Both the position numbers and the translations under genes were made by a program. From Coniferiporia sulphurascens (lineage: Eukaryota > Basidiomycota > Agaricomycetes > Hymenochaetales > Hymenochaetaceae): a stretch of 64,000 nt of DNA. The stretch is taken from the NCBI GenBank assembly GCA_002794785.1, contig NBBA01000019.1:372001-436000 (forward strand). Reading direction: 5' to 3'. Under the pieces are notes generated by a model that had not been told where the DNA came from, did not search any database, and saw only the letters and a program-made list of their open reading frames with translations. Below, in pieces: positions 23,361-35,161 of the stretch (positions are counted from its first letter, which is position 1; the number at the start of each line of letters is the position of its first letter).

Positions 23361-24467
23361 ATATTTGAGATATAGCTTTCCGTTCGGTGGGTCTGAATAC
23401 TTTAGTTTCTCTTAGGCGGCAGTTTGGTTTTTAGAATATAAGATTAAGACTCGCCTTACTGTGCGACCGAGGCGGAATGTATCGGTTGTTGCCGAAGCTT
23501 AAGTAAGATGCTACCACGTTTATTAAAGTCACGTGCCCGTTTTTCTCAGATGAGTCCGATCCACTTCCTCGAACTTTGTGCCAGACATCAGATCCAATTT
23601 TCACTACGCAAGCATTGCTCATCTACGGCCTAATGATATCGAACACGCTACAGCAGCTATCCCTTCTTCCCAAATCTCTGGGATTCTCCCTGCACCCATT
23701 CCCAGCGACATGCGCATGGATGATGGAACATCCTTGCACACAGCCTCACTTTTTACCTTGAACGGTTTTGGACCCTACGGATCTTTTGACCACGTTTTTA
23801 ATAAGCGTTTTGCCTACCTTGCGATTGTTTCTGAACGTCATAGCCTTAGCTCTCGACTTCCACGAAGACCCCAAACAGTTGAATGCGACGACCTTGTCAT
23901 GCCGAAATTGCAAGAGCCGTCCCTCTTTGACCCGTCGTTGCCTATTAACTACATGCTCTTGCAGACAGAGGTTCCTTCACCGAAAAATCTTTACATCGAA
24001 GAACTTTTTCGCGGAAGCGCTTTCCCAAAAGTCTAGTTACTGAGTTCCTGCAGCACTCCGGTCCGCCACTATATATTGTACCCGTAAACCCAGGATACTG
24101 GGACAAGCGCCTCTCCTAGCAATCCCTGTTCATACAGCGTAAAGACGGGATACGAGTTTTGAATGAAGTCTGGACGGACTCACAATAAATTCTGGCAGTA
24201 AACTGGTGAAGCCCTCAACTCATCCATAACGATGTACTAAATCATCATGGGCTCCTTCCACATACAAGTCGAGGTTAGCTCGGTAACTGGTTTGGCGCTG
24301 ATGGAAGCGCGCAACTCTACCTCAGAGTGAGGTGCTTTCGGCTATTTTAACAAGAGCTTTAGTCAAATTGGCAAAAATGGAGATCCTTTATCGCAAAAAT
24401 GGCATACGCACTTGGGCGAGAAACCAGCCACAGCGACCGCACCCGGTCACTCCTGCCCGTGTGCGGT
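23361..24467. other. Intergenic; possible short coding exon not supported
   Basis: A 152-codon open frame at 23578-24036 (+) begins with GTG, has no motif I recognise, and overlaps another open frame. It could be an exon of an unknown gene, but nothing supports a call. Otherwise nothing is seen. Confidence 0.35.
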
Positions 24468-25826
24468 TCAGAAATCCAGAATAAGCCCATTCGACACACA
24501 GCGCCTTATGGCATCGTCGGCAAGTATTTTGTCCTTTGAGGTTTCGGTAATACCACGCAAAGATGCTTTCCTGAATGAGGTCGTGTGGTCCCATCGTGAC
24601 GTCAACATACGGGCGACGAGGTACTCAAAGTCTTCACCCCATTCTGTGCAATAAAGCTTCATGAAGACCAACTGCGTGCAGAAAGCTTCCGGTGCATCAT
24701 CTCCATTCACGAATATTGTAAGAGCTATCCAAAACTCGTGCGAAAATTCTCCGGTCTGGATAACGAGGGACTGAAGAGTCGGAACAAGCCCCAGCGCTAG
24801 AATGAGATAATCTTCTTCAGCAAAGTCATTCCCCACACTGAGTTCCTCCAGTGGGGACTGGGAACGGCGGAGGAGACCGACGAGTGTCTGCCCCGCCGGG
24901 ATGCCGTTTGCGGATACCTCATCGACGCTGAGTTTCTTTAATGAAGGAAGTATCAGCTTTCCGATGAGGACACTTCCCGGTGAGCCAAAGGTATCTAGAA
25001 CGAGCAAACGCCGCATGACGATTCTTTCCCCGTTGTTGTGTGTAGGCACGTCTTCGTCTTCGTTTCCCGTATAGAATTGGATAGACAAGGATTCGAGGTT
25101 AGGGCTCAACTGCAGAATCGCGGAGCAAACATCGATAGCACCACTTGGGGTGTGGGAAGGGCCGAATGTTAAGCTACATGATGTCAGGTTTCGCGCGAGG
25201 ACGCCTCGCATGCTGAAGCGTGCCGGGACATGGAGAACAAGCTGTCTGAGTTGAGGAGAGGTCGATATGTCCACATCCACTTCCTTGAAGGTGTTGCTAC
25301 TGGCGCGAGCCCGGATGGAAAAGTCGAAGTCCAGGCTCTCCGCTAACGGCATTTCGGCCGCTCTAAGGCCGAAGTACGGTGAGACGAGAAGATCACCACA
25401 GCATATACGGACGCGGCGCCAACGCTTCTGTTGTTGAAATAACAACATTAGGATCTGTTCACCAGCTCTGTACTGGTCTTCAGGGTCGTCCGATCCCGCT
25501 CGTTCTGTAGGGAAGAGGTCGATTTCGTAATCAAGCGGTGCATTTCGCGACCGCACAAGCCACACAGCTATAATTTCGCGACCCATAGTAAGCCGTACGC
25601 TGTTGCGATCCCTGTACCAGAGAGGGGGATTGCAGTTGAGTTTAAGGCGAGACCAGAGCTTCCTGGTCGAAATGACAATGTCTCTCCAGTATCGACAGGT
25701 ATGCAGCACGTTGAGCGGCGCCTGACGGTTGGAAGGGAATGCATTTGCCGTCTCCGGCAAGCATGACGAAAATATTTCCCTGAGAATTTCATGAGGAATA
25801 CGATGCATTGGGAAGAGTGAGGACAC
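24468..25826 (-). CDS. F-box protein with LRR-like C-terminal region (first of a pair)
   Basis: One long exon of about 450 codons. It begins with an F-box (HRIPHEILREIFSSCLPE), followed by LNVLHTCRYWRDIVISTRKL, typical of the large Agaricomycete F-box family. The remainder has leucine-rich stretches such as LLVLDTFGSPGSVLIGKLIL and LKKLSVDEV. The first ATG in the open frame is at 25808; the frame continues upstream to a possible acceptor (CTTTCTGCAG) near 25830, so a small 5' exon is likely. F-box proteins bring substrates to SCF ubiquitin ligases; the substrate is unknown. A related gene follows upstream at 26298. Confidence 0.75.
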   Translation of the reverse strand: MSSLFPMHRIPHEILREIFSSCLPETANAFPSNRQAPLNVLHTCRYWRDIVISTRKLWSRLKLNCNPPLWYRDRNSVRLTMGREIIAVWLVRSRNAPLDYEIDLFPTERAGSDDPEDQYRAGEQILMLLFQQQKRWRRVRICCGDLLVSPYFGLRAAEMPLAESLDFDFSIRARASSNTFKEVDVDISTSPQLRQLVLHVPARFSMRGVLARNLTSCSLTFGPSHTPSGAIDVCSAILQLSPNLESLSIQFYTGNEDEDVPTHNNGERIVMRRLLVLDTFGSPGSVLIGKLILPSLKKLSVDEVSANGIPAGQTLVGLLRRSQSPLEELSVGNDFAEEDYLILALGLVPTLQSLVIQTGEFSHEFWIALTIFVNGDDAPEAFCTQLVFMKLYCTEWGEDFEYLVARMLTSRWDHTTSFRKASLRGITETSKDKILADDAIRRCVSNGLILDF

Positions 25827-26297
25827 CGCTGCAGAAAGTCGACACTGTCTCGTCTGCAGAATCTGAGGACGATATCAACGTGATTTGGTTAGCAAAGTGA
25901 ATTACGGAGCCGACAGCGTGAAGAACCAACTTATTGAGTCCGAGTCGGAAGCGCTAATGTTCGCCGTTGTCGGTTGGTTGAGAGAAATACTCGCCGCTTG
26001 ATTCTCAGAAAGTTCAGGGCAAACGCCCCCAGAGGAGTACTGTACTGGCCGCTCGGCAGCTAAAAGTCACGGTATGGATTCCGGACCTTTTTCTATACCA
26101 ATAAAAGAAACAGGACTAGAACCAGCATCAAAGTACTGGCGCAATGTATCGGCCGATAACCTCCGTGAGATTCCCGATTACCCCATCAGGCTTCACAGTC
26201 GGTGACTTAGTTCATGCATATACACATACTTACTTCACAAACTGTGAAGAACATTTACAGTGCAGAAACAGGATGAACGTTAGCGAAATTGTAAGCA
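25827..26297. other. Intergenic between two F-box genes
   Basis: Probably holds the first exon and promoter of the gene at 24468 and the 3' region of the gene at 26298. Nothing specific is seen. Confidence 0.4.
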
Positions 26298-27744
26298 TTA
26301 GTCTGAGACAAGATCTAATTCTTTACAGGGTTCATTATACGATTCAAACTTCAGAGTAAGTCCTTCTGATTCGCATCGACCAACTCTATTGTCATCCCTC
26401 ATCTTGTCGACATTGCTCTTGGTAAAAATTCCAAATACCGCTGACTCGAAAAACTCCGTGTGGTCCCAGCGAGATACCAACAAACGAATGACCCAGTCCT
26501 CGATACCCCTAAGAATATTCGTGCAGCAAAAGCGGAGGTACCATAAATTCGGGCATAGTATTTCTGCTTTGCAATCGGGATTGATAGTGAGCGCCTCCCA
26601 GAGCGCTTCTGGAAGCGCCCCCCTGAAGTAAAGTTCTTGTAAAGACGGGACAAGTCGAAGTATGGGGTCAAGCAATTCTTCTTCCATAATATATATATCA
26701 CTATACATCTCCGCCTCTACTCTGAGGGCAATAAGCGGAGGAGGAGCGCGCTGAAAGAGGTCGAGAACCACACGTCCTATCGTAGGCCCAACGGAAAAAA
26801 ATCCACGAATATCGAGTATTTCCAATGAAGGAAGAGTAAGCCTCTCGATTAAGTAAACGAGCACCCCTGAGCCACGGATACGCAATCTCCGCAAGTGCTT
26901 CATAGAGATGTTGTAGGCATTGTCAGGAGAAACCGAATCGTAAGTTTCGAACGCCGAGTGGAGTTTGGTGGACAGGTATTCAAGCTTCGGTGTCAGTTTC
27001 AAAATTCTAAGGCATGTATCGACGGTGCGTGCGCAGTCGTTCCGCCCGAAGTCTAACGTGCAAGATGTTAAATTTTCTGCGAGAACTCCATGCGCCTTGA
27101 CAAGTACTGGCATAACGAGGGAGAGACGCCTGAGACGAGGACAGGAAGATAGATCCAATTCCAGCGGTCTTATGTAGAAAAGACTGACTTTCTCTGAGCC
27201 GCTTGCCAGCCGAAACGATAAATCCAAGCTCTCGGCAAGCGGTATATCCGTTGCACTGACGGTGAATTCTGGTGAGACGGACACTTGGACCCCGTGCAGA
27301 AGAACACGTCGCCATCGCCATTGTTGTTCGAACAACGATCTCAATATGTCTTCCCCAGCCCACCGTTGGTAAGGCATGTCTGACACGTTACTCAGGTATA
27401 TGTTGAAGTCGAGAGGTGCCCCCCGTGGTCGCTCCAACCACACAGTTACGATAGTCGAGCACATTTCGATGCGCGCTACATAACCAGTCCGAGTATACGG
27501 CCACTTGCGTGCAGACGCTTCAAATGAGCTACAGTCAAGCGTAAGACGGGCCCATAAACGCCCAGTAGAAAGAGCGACATCTCGCCAGTATCGACAAGTA
27601 TGCGACACGTTAAGTGGTGTTCTTCGATAGCTTGGAGTAGCGTCTTCTATCTCTGGCAGAAAAAATAAAAAGACCTCCTGAAGTATCTCTGGAGGAATAC
27701 GTTGCGCTGGTGAAGGGTCGACTTGAAGGTGCCGTTCATTTGCA
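26298..27744 (-). CDS. F-box protein with LRR-like region (second of a pair, 5' exon not found)
   Basis: The open frame of the large exon extends from a likely acceptor (CGTCAG) at 27745 to the stop at 26298. It starts with an F-box (QRIPPEILQEVFLFFLPE), then LNVSHTCRYWRDVALSTGRL, as in the neighbour at 24468. No ATG in this frame lies before the F-box; the ATG at 27608 would cut the F-box off. A 5' exon upstream is therefore needed, and I could not place it. Length and order match the neighbour, so the two look like an old tandem duplication. Confidence 0.7.
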
Positions 27745-28743
27745 CTGACGGGTCCGGAGCTTTATCGAAAAAAAGTCAAGTTAATATCAAGAGTTCCCCA
27801 GAAAGATGGGCAGGCTTAACTGACACGATATGTCTACCATCGTTGGGCAAAAGGATGTCGTCTTTCGCGAAGGAAAAGCAGACTTCAAGCAGGCCGAAAC
27901 TGCCAAGTTACGCGAGTCATCGCCACGATGCTGTCGTAAGGCGAAGTCATGTGACATAGTGGCAAAAGCTCAGCGCACTTCGCAGGAGTAAGCTGTTCTT
28001 TTCCGCGAGACCGCAGTAAGAGCGGTATACAGACGCTCAGCTTGCCATACCTCCTCCGACCATGCATCGCACAATCTACAGCCCTAGTACTAACAATCCC
28101 GAGTTCAGGTCTGGTCATCAAAACAATGACCACAACGTCAGCGATCATCCCTAAAGCCTCGCCAGATGCGTCCGGTATCGTTAAGCCATATCTTCAAAGC
28201 GACTTGGCGATAAACGACATGGGCGTGGGGAGTATAGATGCAAAGGTCGGAGTACAAGAAATGGCACTTTGGACGCCGCATGGAGTGAAAAACGAACATG
28301 TAACCGAAGGCACGTTCATCATCACCTAAAGTTCAAGATTCATGCTAGTTTTATCATGTACTCCCTCTTTCGAAATCACATCCGAAAAAAACGCATTCAA
28401 GCTGTAGACGCCTCGAAAAAAAATAAAGACTAGAAAGATTTACGTACTATACTGTACAATAGCTTAAATTTGATTCTATGATGGGAAGCCGAAAATCCAA
28501 GCTTTGTCCGAGGACGTGGCTTTGTTACTGCCCGTCAGCCTCATAACTGGCATGCGGCCTTGTCTCAAATTCAAATTATGCATGCATTCATAGAGACAAG
28601 ACCAGAAAGAGTACAGGCGTAGAATATGTGTAGTGGATAAGAAGGCGGGGAAATGGTACGAATATTCCTGTGCGAGCATAAATAAGACTCCAGTGTATGA
28701 GCTAGGACGAGCGACAAAAAAGCAATAATGATGAACTCCGGGA
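27745..28743. other. Intergenic, nothing firm
   Basis: Probably includes the missing 5' exon of the F-box gene. A 67-codon ATG frame at about 28126-28329 (+) has no recognisable motif. Confidence 0.4.
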
Positions 28744-29887
28744 TCAGACGGCAATGTAGCCGTTCCGTGGCGAAGGGCGTAGAGCGGAACACAGATGTGA
28801 GACGACGTCCCGCAGAACGTAGGGCACTTCGCGCCAGAAGTCGCGATGGCTGTGGTAACAAGTGTGAGTGTCCGAGAAAAACAGGGATTATTTAGAGGGT
28901 GACGAACGGGATAAGGTCAGCGCCTACGGCCCCATACGTGCTATAATTGTAATATGCTCCGATAGCAAAGTACGCGACGAACGCTAGGAAAAGCCTGGAG
29001 TGTGATATTGAGCCAGTCAAAACTTTGCTGGAGTTGAGAGGTACGAAAGAATCTCACAGAAGGAAGAACCATCCAATACCGCTGCCTACTTGCTTCTCCT
29101 CGCCCTCTTCGCTGTTCCCGCCATCCCCGCCATCGTTGGGTGGTTCGCCCTTTTGGAAGGCGCATCCGGCAGGCGTATGCCACTCGACGACGAGCTGTGC
29201 ACCATAATACGAGATAAAGGAAGGATCCTTTTGTTCCGTATCACAGAGGAGAGAAACGTTCAATGATTGGGGTATCGGGTCGGTAGTCGGGTATTCGCTG
29301 CCATGAAAGACGACGTTGAGCCCCTTTGGCGCTGAATCTCTGATCAATTGATGCACGGACAACAGTGATTATGAAAGTGCACGTACAGGACAGAAGCGCC
29401 GTTTCCGGATTTAAATCAGAGGAGATTGCGAGCGGTATGGCTGCAATTACGCGGGCACTGTTGTCGCCCTTGTGATTCGTCATTGTCAAGCATGCACGCG
29501 TCCCCGACGGACACTAAGGCAGTCGAAGGGTACAAATAAAAATGCAATTCCTTGCATATCCTTGAGGAGTTTGACACGCACTTGATCCCCCTCGGCAACA
29601 CCGTCCTGCCGGGCCAGGTCTCCGCAAAGGTCGAAGCGCACTTCGTCGAGCATGCGTGAAGGCGGGGTCTCGCGTGTACGTGTGACGATGTGCTCGCCCC
29701 TGAGCTTCGTTAGGTCGAAGCTATGCGTGCTATCGAAGGTAACATTGCAGTCGAAGGGGTCCTGCGCCTGCGCAGATGTGTAAAGCCCGAGGTGCCGCTG
29801 GACGTGCGCGGGCAGCAGCAGAAAACAGATGAGCGCGCCGAGCACCACACGTTGGGTGCTCGCGAGGGGGCTCCAGGGCGCAGACAT
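28744..29887 (-). CDS. ATG27: Autophagy protein ATG27 (type I membrane, MRH-like domain)
   Basis: The ATG at 29887 opens a signal-anchor (VVLGALICFLLLPAHV), then a lumenal domain with FDCNVTFDSTHSFDLTKL, RFDLCGDLA, GTRACLTMTNHKG and paired Cys typical of the mannose-6-phosphate-receptor-like fold. GLNVVFHGSEYP and VEWHTPAGCAF follow. A Gly/Glu-rich linker leads to a membrane helix (FLAFVAYFAIGAYYN). The cytosolic tail reads YNYSTYGAVGADLIPHRDFW after splicing from the exon ending near 28907 to the last exon at 28844-28744. It continues REVPYVLRDVVSHLCS to a TGA at 28746-28744. In yeast Atg27 cycles between Golgi, endosome and vacuole and supports Atg9 movement. The tail is complete, so the gene seems intact. 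Confidence 0.88.
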
Positions 29888-30156
29888 AGAAAGGGAGAGT
29901 TTGAAGAAAAGAGGGGAGATAGAATAGAATATGGCGGTCGCACGTTGTGCTTCAACGCTGCACCGAGCGCAGTCGCGTCTCCCCCTAACGGAGATTGCCG
30001 ACGGGACGGTGGCGGCGCACTGGTACGTACGTACGCGCGCTCTGCTCTCGAGACGCGTCACCGCACCCGACCCTCACTTATCCCTTGACCACTGCCCACC
30101 ACTACCGTCGAAACCAACGCACTCGCACGTAGCGCGCTTCAATTCTACTGACAACG
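29888..30156. promoter_or_regulatory. Divergent promoter region ATG27 / ataxin-3-like gene
   Basis: Only 269 bp separate the two start codons. No TATA box is obvious on either side. Confidence 0.45.
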
Positions 30157-32176
30157 ATGGCTGGGCTCGAGGCACTAACAGCTTACATTTACCATGAACG
30201 CCAGCAGATAGGCTCGATGCTTTGCGCTCAACACGCGCTCAACTCCCTGCTTCGTGCGTACCAGTATGCTGCAGGCCCCATAAGCCACTAATACCGTCCA
30301 TTATGTAGAGGGAAACTATGTGCGTCAAAGCACAAACAAGTCACTTTAATCAGTACTAAGTACTGAGGACTCAATGGCTCCTTATATGCAGTTCACCGCG
30401 CCTGATCTCGCTGCAATCGCAAACTCTTTTGACGAGCTCGAGCAGAACGCGCTACGTGCGGCGGAGCAGCACCCGACAAGCACTAATATGGACGACTCCG
30501 GTACGTAGCAGATGTGGTGCTTTCTTGCCGTCTCGTTGAGCTTGCGCTTTACGTCCGTGACAGGCTTCTTTTCTGTCCAGGTAATGGAGAAGGCTTTAGA
30601 AGTCTGGGGCTTAAAGTGGGTAATCACACTTTAATGATGAAGTCTGGTGGTACCATTTCATGATAGTCTAGTCCGATGGCGTAGCGAACAAATGCGACCG
30701 TTCCAAGCCTCACCTCAGTATGTGGTCTACCGTCTCTTGTAAGACAAGGGGAGTTCACTAACAATCTCGTTAGAACCCAACTCGCCTTCGTACTCAACTT
30801 GAATCAGCATTGGTTCACATTACGTCGCTTCGGACCTGCACGTACGGATCCTGCAAGTGACCCTGGAGAGGGCCACTGGTTCAACCTGAACAGTCAGTAC
30901 ACAGACCCGAAGTGGGTCAGCCGCACATATTTGGGGATGTTCCTTCAGCAGTCCGAAGAAGAAGGTTCGTAGTTTGGCATGCTTATGCAGTATAGTGTTG
31001 CTGACATGCACGCGCTTAGGTTATTCGGTATTTGCAGTTGTACAGGCGGATCCCAGTAAACCACTGGCGCTTCCGAGGACGGAGGCTGATAATATCGCCA
31101 CTTCACTGGATGCGCCCGACTCTATGCCAGGGCACTCCTCTTTGTCCATGCCGGGTACTTTCCCAGATGACCCTGAGGTTGTTATACCCGAGGAAACTGA
31201 CTATGACTTTGACAATGAAGACTTTGAGTTACAAGCGGCTCTTGCGGCCTCAATAACGGGTGAAGAATACACGCCTATGCATGACACGTACGTACCGCGG
31301 ATACCTGTCCCTGCCCCAGAGCTACGCCAGGCTCCAGTGCCACCAAATCCTCTTCTTAGACGCAATGAAGATAGTGAGGCCATGGACGTAGATGAAGTCA
31401 CGGAGGTCGCTGCTGTGGGACGACCATCGCCGAGTGCACATATGGATCCGGTTGCTGCAAGTATGGAACGCAGTCGGATGCTTCTCGCACAAATGCGACG
31501 AGCGCAGGAGGCAGCTCTGCGCGAAACTTACACGGAAGAAGTTGCTGGCGCCCCGCGAGCGCACCGACAGGAGGAAATCGAGGAAGCGGAGGCAGTACGT
31601 CGTGCCATCCTGTCTAGCATGGGAGAACACAGCGGGAATACTGGGAGGAATGAAAATGTTGATGACGGGGATGGGGTGTGGCTCCTGGAGGAAAAAACGG
31701 AAGAGGAAGCGGAGAATGCATCCTCATCTACGCACCAACGCGGGGCGGTACGGATGAATACTTCCGGTGCAAGTAGCACGGGAGTCGTGGAGGACGTACC
31801 TTCTTCACAGGGACAAGAGCGCGCTGGAGCGGCTCATAGAGTGTACGATGATGAGGATGCGGAGCTGCAGGCAGCTCTACGTGCGTCACTGGAGACAATG
31901 CCCGAGGGATTCGTACACCCTCCGACACCGCCTCGCCGACAGCCAACGCTCGCGGGGCTCTCTGCACCTGCGGCCGTACCTGCACCTCCTAGTTCCGCAA
32001 CAATAACTCCGGCGGAGCCTCAACGTAGTACATCGTCCCAGTCGGATGAGACTGACGAGGAACACGAGGACGACGTGACAAGTCCGGGTCCATTGCCAGC
32101 ATTCCCAACTCCTCCACGGGTAGACGTAGAAGAGATGCGGAGGCGGCGTCTGGCACGGTTCGGTGGACAGAGTTAG
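30157..32176 (+). CDS. Ataxin-3-like deubiquitinase (Josephin domain plus UIMs)
   Basis: About eight exons from the ATG at 30157. Exon 1 has IYHERQQIGSMLCAQHALNS with the catalytic Cys. Later exons give FTAPDLAAIANSFDELEQ, DDSGFFSVQVMEKALEVWG, then LNLNQHWFTLRRFG with the catalytic His (about 30800) and GHWFNLNSQYTDPKW with the catalytic Asn (about 30880). The Josephin fold is thus complete. The last exon, from about 31020, encodes an acidic region with ubiquitin-interacting motifs: FELQAALAASITGEE (about 31220), EEAEAVRRAILSSMG (about 31580), and AELQAALRASLETMP (about 31855). It ends RLARFGGQS at 32176. The family trims ubiquitin chains in protein quality control. There is no polyglutamine tract. 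Confidence 0.92.
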
Positions 32177-32435
32177 ACACGGTGTACAGATGCTCCATGG
32201 TATTACTTAGCAACGCTAGATCACGTGACTATATAATACCGCGTCTTATTAAACAAAAAAGGGACGCCGATCGCGTCGATCCCCCGCGACTGAGTATATC
32301 CTCTGTGGGGCGAGTGACGTCGGCATAATGCTCTCATGCGTTCATCGGCGTCCGGCTCGTCACATAAAGGACCCGCAATGCCCCAGTCTCTCTCAAAAAA
32401 TCCCCACACTACTGCACACACAACTCGCTCACAAA

Positions 32436-33332
32436 ATGACGAACGCAGCTCTCGACCCATACACGCAGAATGCGCAGAAGAACGACGTTACACCTCAGAA
32501 GAAGATTGATGGCGAGTCCTCACTGCATGCACTTAAGGTTGTGGCTGCGGGAGTTAATATTGTACCCGTGTTTAGACTTGAAGAATCTAGTTCTTAAGAC
32601 GGTCAAGACAGGCATGCTCACGACGCGCGACAAGGACGGCCATATGCACTCGCGTGCGATGACACCTGTAAATCGTGAGTATCCATTATTTATGTATCCT
32701 TGTACGAAATTATTGACGCCACGCGTCACCATACGACGATCAAACAGCACACTCTGAGACTCAGCTCACGCTCGTCTTTATTGCGAACAACGCATCGCAC
32801 AAGTTCGACGAGATACAGTTCGATAAACATGTCAACGTTAGTTTCTACGACGAGAATACAACGAACTGGGCCTCCTTTTGCGGGACGGCAACTGTCAGTC
32901 AGGACAAAAATCTTATCAGCAAGCATTGGAGCACCCTGTCTGTATTTTTCTTCCTTTCGAATGCTTTTGGCTTTTTGCTGATTTGCTTCCGTGCGTTTTG
33001 ATGAACGTTCCTGTCCCTTCGGATTCAGTACTGCGGGTTATTTCGGTGACCTTAGCGACGGCGTGCACAAGGGCGATCAGAACGATCCACGCGTGTCTGT
33101 TATCGAAGTGGTTCCGGAAGAGATCCATTACTGGATCGCGACGCACGGAGCCGTCCTGCAGACGCTCTCCGTAGCCGCTAGCGCTGCCACTGGCAAAGGT
33201 AGTGCACCTGGAGAGCTCAGGACGATTGTCAAGTCCGAGGTAAGCTACTTACCCGTCAAGCACGTACGCAATGCTTTGGAAACTTACTCAACCGTATAGA
33301 TCGAGCTCACCCAAGGATTGCATTCCAAGTGA
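32436..33332 (+). CDS. Bli-3-like FMN-binding split-barrel protein (pyridoxamine oxidase-like)
   Basis: Five exons from the ATG at 32436 to TGA 33330-33332. The joined protein has VKTGMLTTRDKDGHMHSRAM, then SETQLTLVFIANNASHKFDE, VNVSFYDENTTNWASFCGTA, NLISKHWSTL, TAGYFGDLSDGVHKGDQNDP and IEVVPEEIHYWIATHG. This order is that of the general-stress-protein-26 / Bli-3 family (pyridoxamine 5'-phosphate oxidase-like fold, about 200 residues). In Neurospora bli-3 is induced by blue light; the reaction is not known. No light-response element is claimed here. Introns are 40-110 nt. The 3' end of the third exon is a choice between two neighbouring GT sites, and the earlier one keeps the frame. Confidence 0.85.
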
Positions 33333-33973
33333 AAAGTATCGGTGGGGGGCGAAAACTAGCTTCTTGTACTAATAGCAAGCAATTTTATTAGCGAAGTGTA
33401 TTTCGACCTGTAACAAATAATATCTTCAAGTTTTGGATTGTGCTCTTGTGACATAAAGTTTAATCGTATATATTCATGCTCATTATGTCACCGTATACAA
33501 TTCTACATTGTAAACAAACAGGGCCCCCCAGTTATTATTAATGAGTGTCCTGTTAATAAATAAGTCACTCGCGGTCGATTGCATTCAGGAAACTCCCGAA
33601 GAGTCTTATAAGCGGGAGTTTGGTATACGATATCTCACTTACAAGTTGCAACACAGCTTTGCGTACTACTCCTCGAATAAGGAGTATGGTTATAGACTCT
33701 CCAAAAGTAAATTGGACTCCCCCAATGGTGCGGCGCAGGCGGAATTTAGGAGAAAATGAGCGTTAGTCTGTATTTAGTACACTTCTTAATCTGTATTTCG
33801 TTTACTTTCGGCTTTATACTACAGGTTAAGGATACAGACAAGATAATGAACAAAGGCTTTACAAGAAAATATCGGAAAAACGGAGGCTGCGCTCGCGCAG
33901 TATCAGGATTGGAAAAATGAGAAGAAAAATACCCGCTTCTCCTCTCGTTTGACACAAGATAAGGATATGACTA
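33333..33973. other. Intergenic, one short ORF of unknown status
   Basis: A 72-codon ATG frame at 33541-33759 (+) has no recognisable motif and could be chance. Otherwise nothing is seen. Confidence 0.4.
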
Positions 33974-35161
33974 TCAGTTGCTTCCAGTCAGCCCCCCCGT
34001 CGCTCCAGTCTCCGCGATCCTGGAAACTGCGTCGGACGAGGTCGTGCATGTTATGCTCGTGCCCGGCGAGTTCACGAGGGGGAGCGCGGCACACGTGAGA
34101 CCGGCCGCCTCGTTACACGCCGTCAGCACGAACGCGCCCGTCCCGTCCGTGCCGGCTACGCACTGTGCGAAGGACCCGGAGATGCATGCGTTTTGCCCGG
34201 GCGTGCATGCGGAGCTGGCGGACAGCGAGGCGAATTGGGCGTTGAGCTTCTGTGCGGCGAGCCCGTTTTGTAAGGCGAACGAGCTCGAGCTGGTGCCTGT
34301 GCTAGAGGCTGGGGCAGTGGGAGAGGCTGTGGGAGGGAGAGCTGCTGCGGGAGAGCTGGATGCTGCTGCAGGAGCGGTAGATGTTGTGGGGGGAGCGACA
34401 ACACTAGATGAAGCTTTAGAACTAGGCTTGCCATCGGAACTAGATGATCTATCATGCATTGGAAGATTAGATGCTTCGTTACAATATCATTAATCAGATC
34501 AGAGATCAGAGCACGTACCCAACACCGGGGTTGGAAGTGATGTCCGTCAGCTGCGTCCCATCAGCAATCGGACCTCCGGGGTTCGCCGGGCAGCTTCCCG
34601 CAGGGTTCACAGGGGCGCTCAGCCCGAACGGAATAGTGCCTGCAGCGCCGACGTCTACGTTCCCGACGAACACCTGCTTGTTCACGCCGGCAAACTGGCA
34701 CTGGAAGAGCCCGTCGAGCTCCGCGTTCCGGGGCGCCTGCTGGCAGTACGGCACGGAGACCGAGTTGGGCGAGTTACGCGGCTGCTGGGCGAATATCTGC
34801 GTGAAGCTGATCATAGTGGGGTCCGAGTTCAGCTGGTGCGCGAGGTCGATCATGTTGTCGGCGGCGTTTTGCTGGTCGCAGGGGCCGGCGGCGATGAGAA
34901 GTGTTGTGAATGCTGCGACAGAGAGCGGGTTACAGTTTGTGCTGCCGCCTGCTGCTAGCTGAAAACATTTAAATAATATATATCGTCAGAAAATTTGTCT
35001 GTATTAGACGGCTCGCGGGAAGGAACACTTACACAAGCTTGTTCCCATTTGGTCGTCGAGTCCGCGATGACCTGGGCTATACGCTTCGCCAGGGGAGCAC
35101 CGTGAACAGTCGAAGCGACCGCGAGGATGCTAAGGAATTTCAACGTCTTAAGGCCGATCAT
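33974..35161 (-). CDS. Secreted protein with C-terminal CBM19-like module
   Basis: Three exons. The first (from ATG 35161) gives a signal peptide (SILAVASTVHGAPLAKR, ending in a possible KR processing site). The second has NCNPLSVAAFTTLLIAAGPC, several Cys, and DIFAQQ-like Gln/Asn-rich sequence. The third begins with a Ser/Pro/Ala/Thr-rich linker (about 34280-34440) and ends with a Cys-containing module: SACTPGQNACISGSFAQC, LTACNEAAGLTCAALPLVNS and GTSITCTT. This resembles the chitin-binding CBM19-type modules at the C-terminus of fungal secreted proteins. No catalytic domain is recognised in the N-terminal part. Likely extracellular or wall-bound, with chitin binding inferred. The stop is at 33974-33976. 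Confidence 0.62.

Noticed and set aside
23578..24036. 152-codon frame between TRM11 and the F-box gene
   Set aside because: Begins with GTG, has no motif and overlaps another frame of similar length. No clear splice partner.
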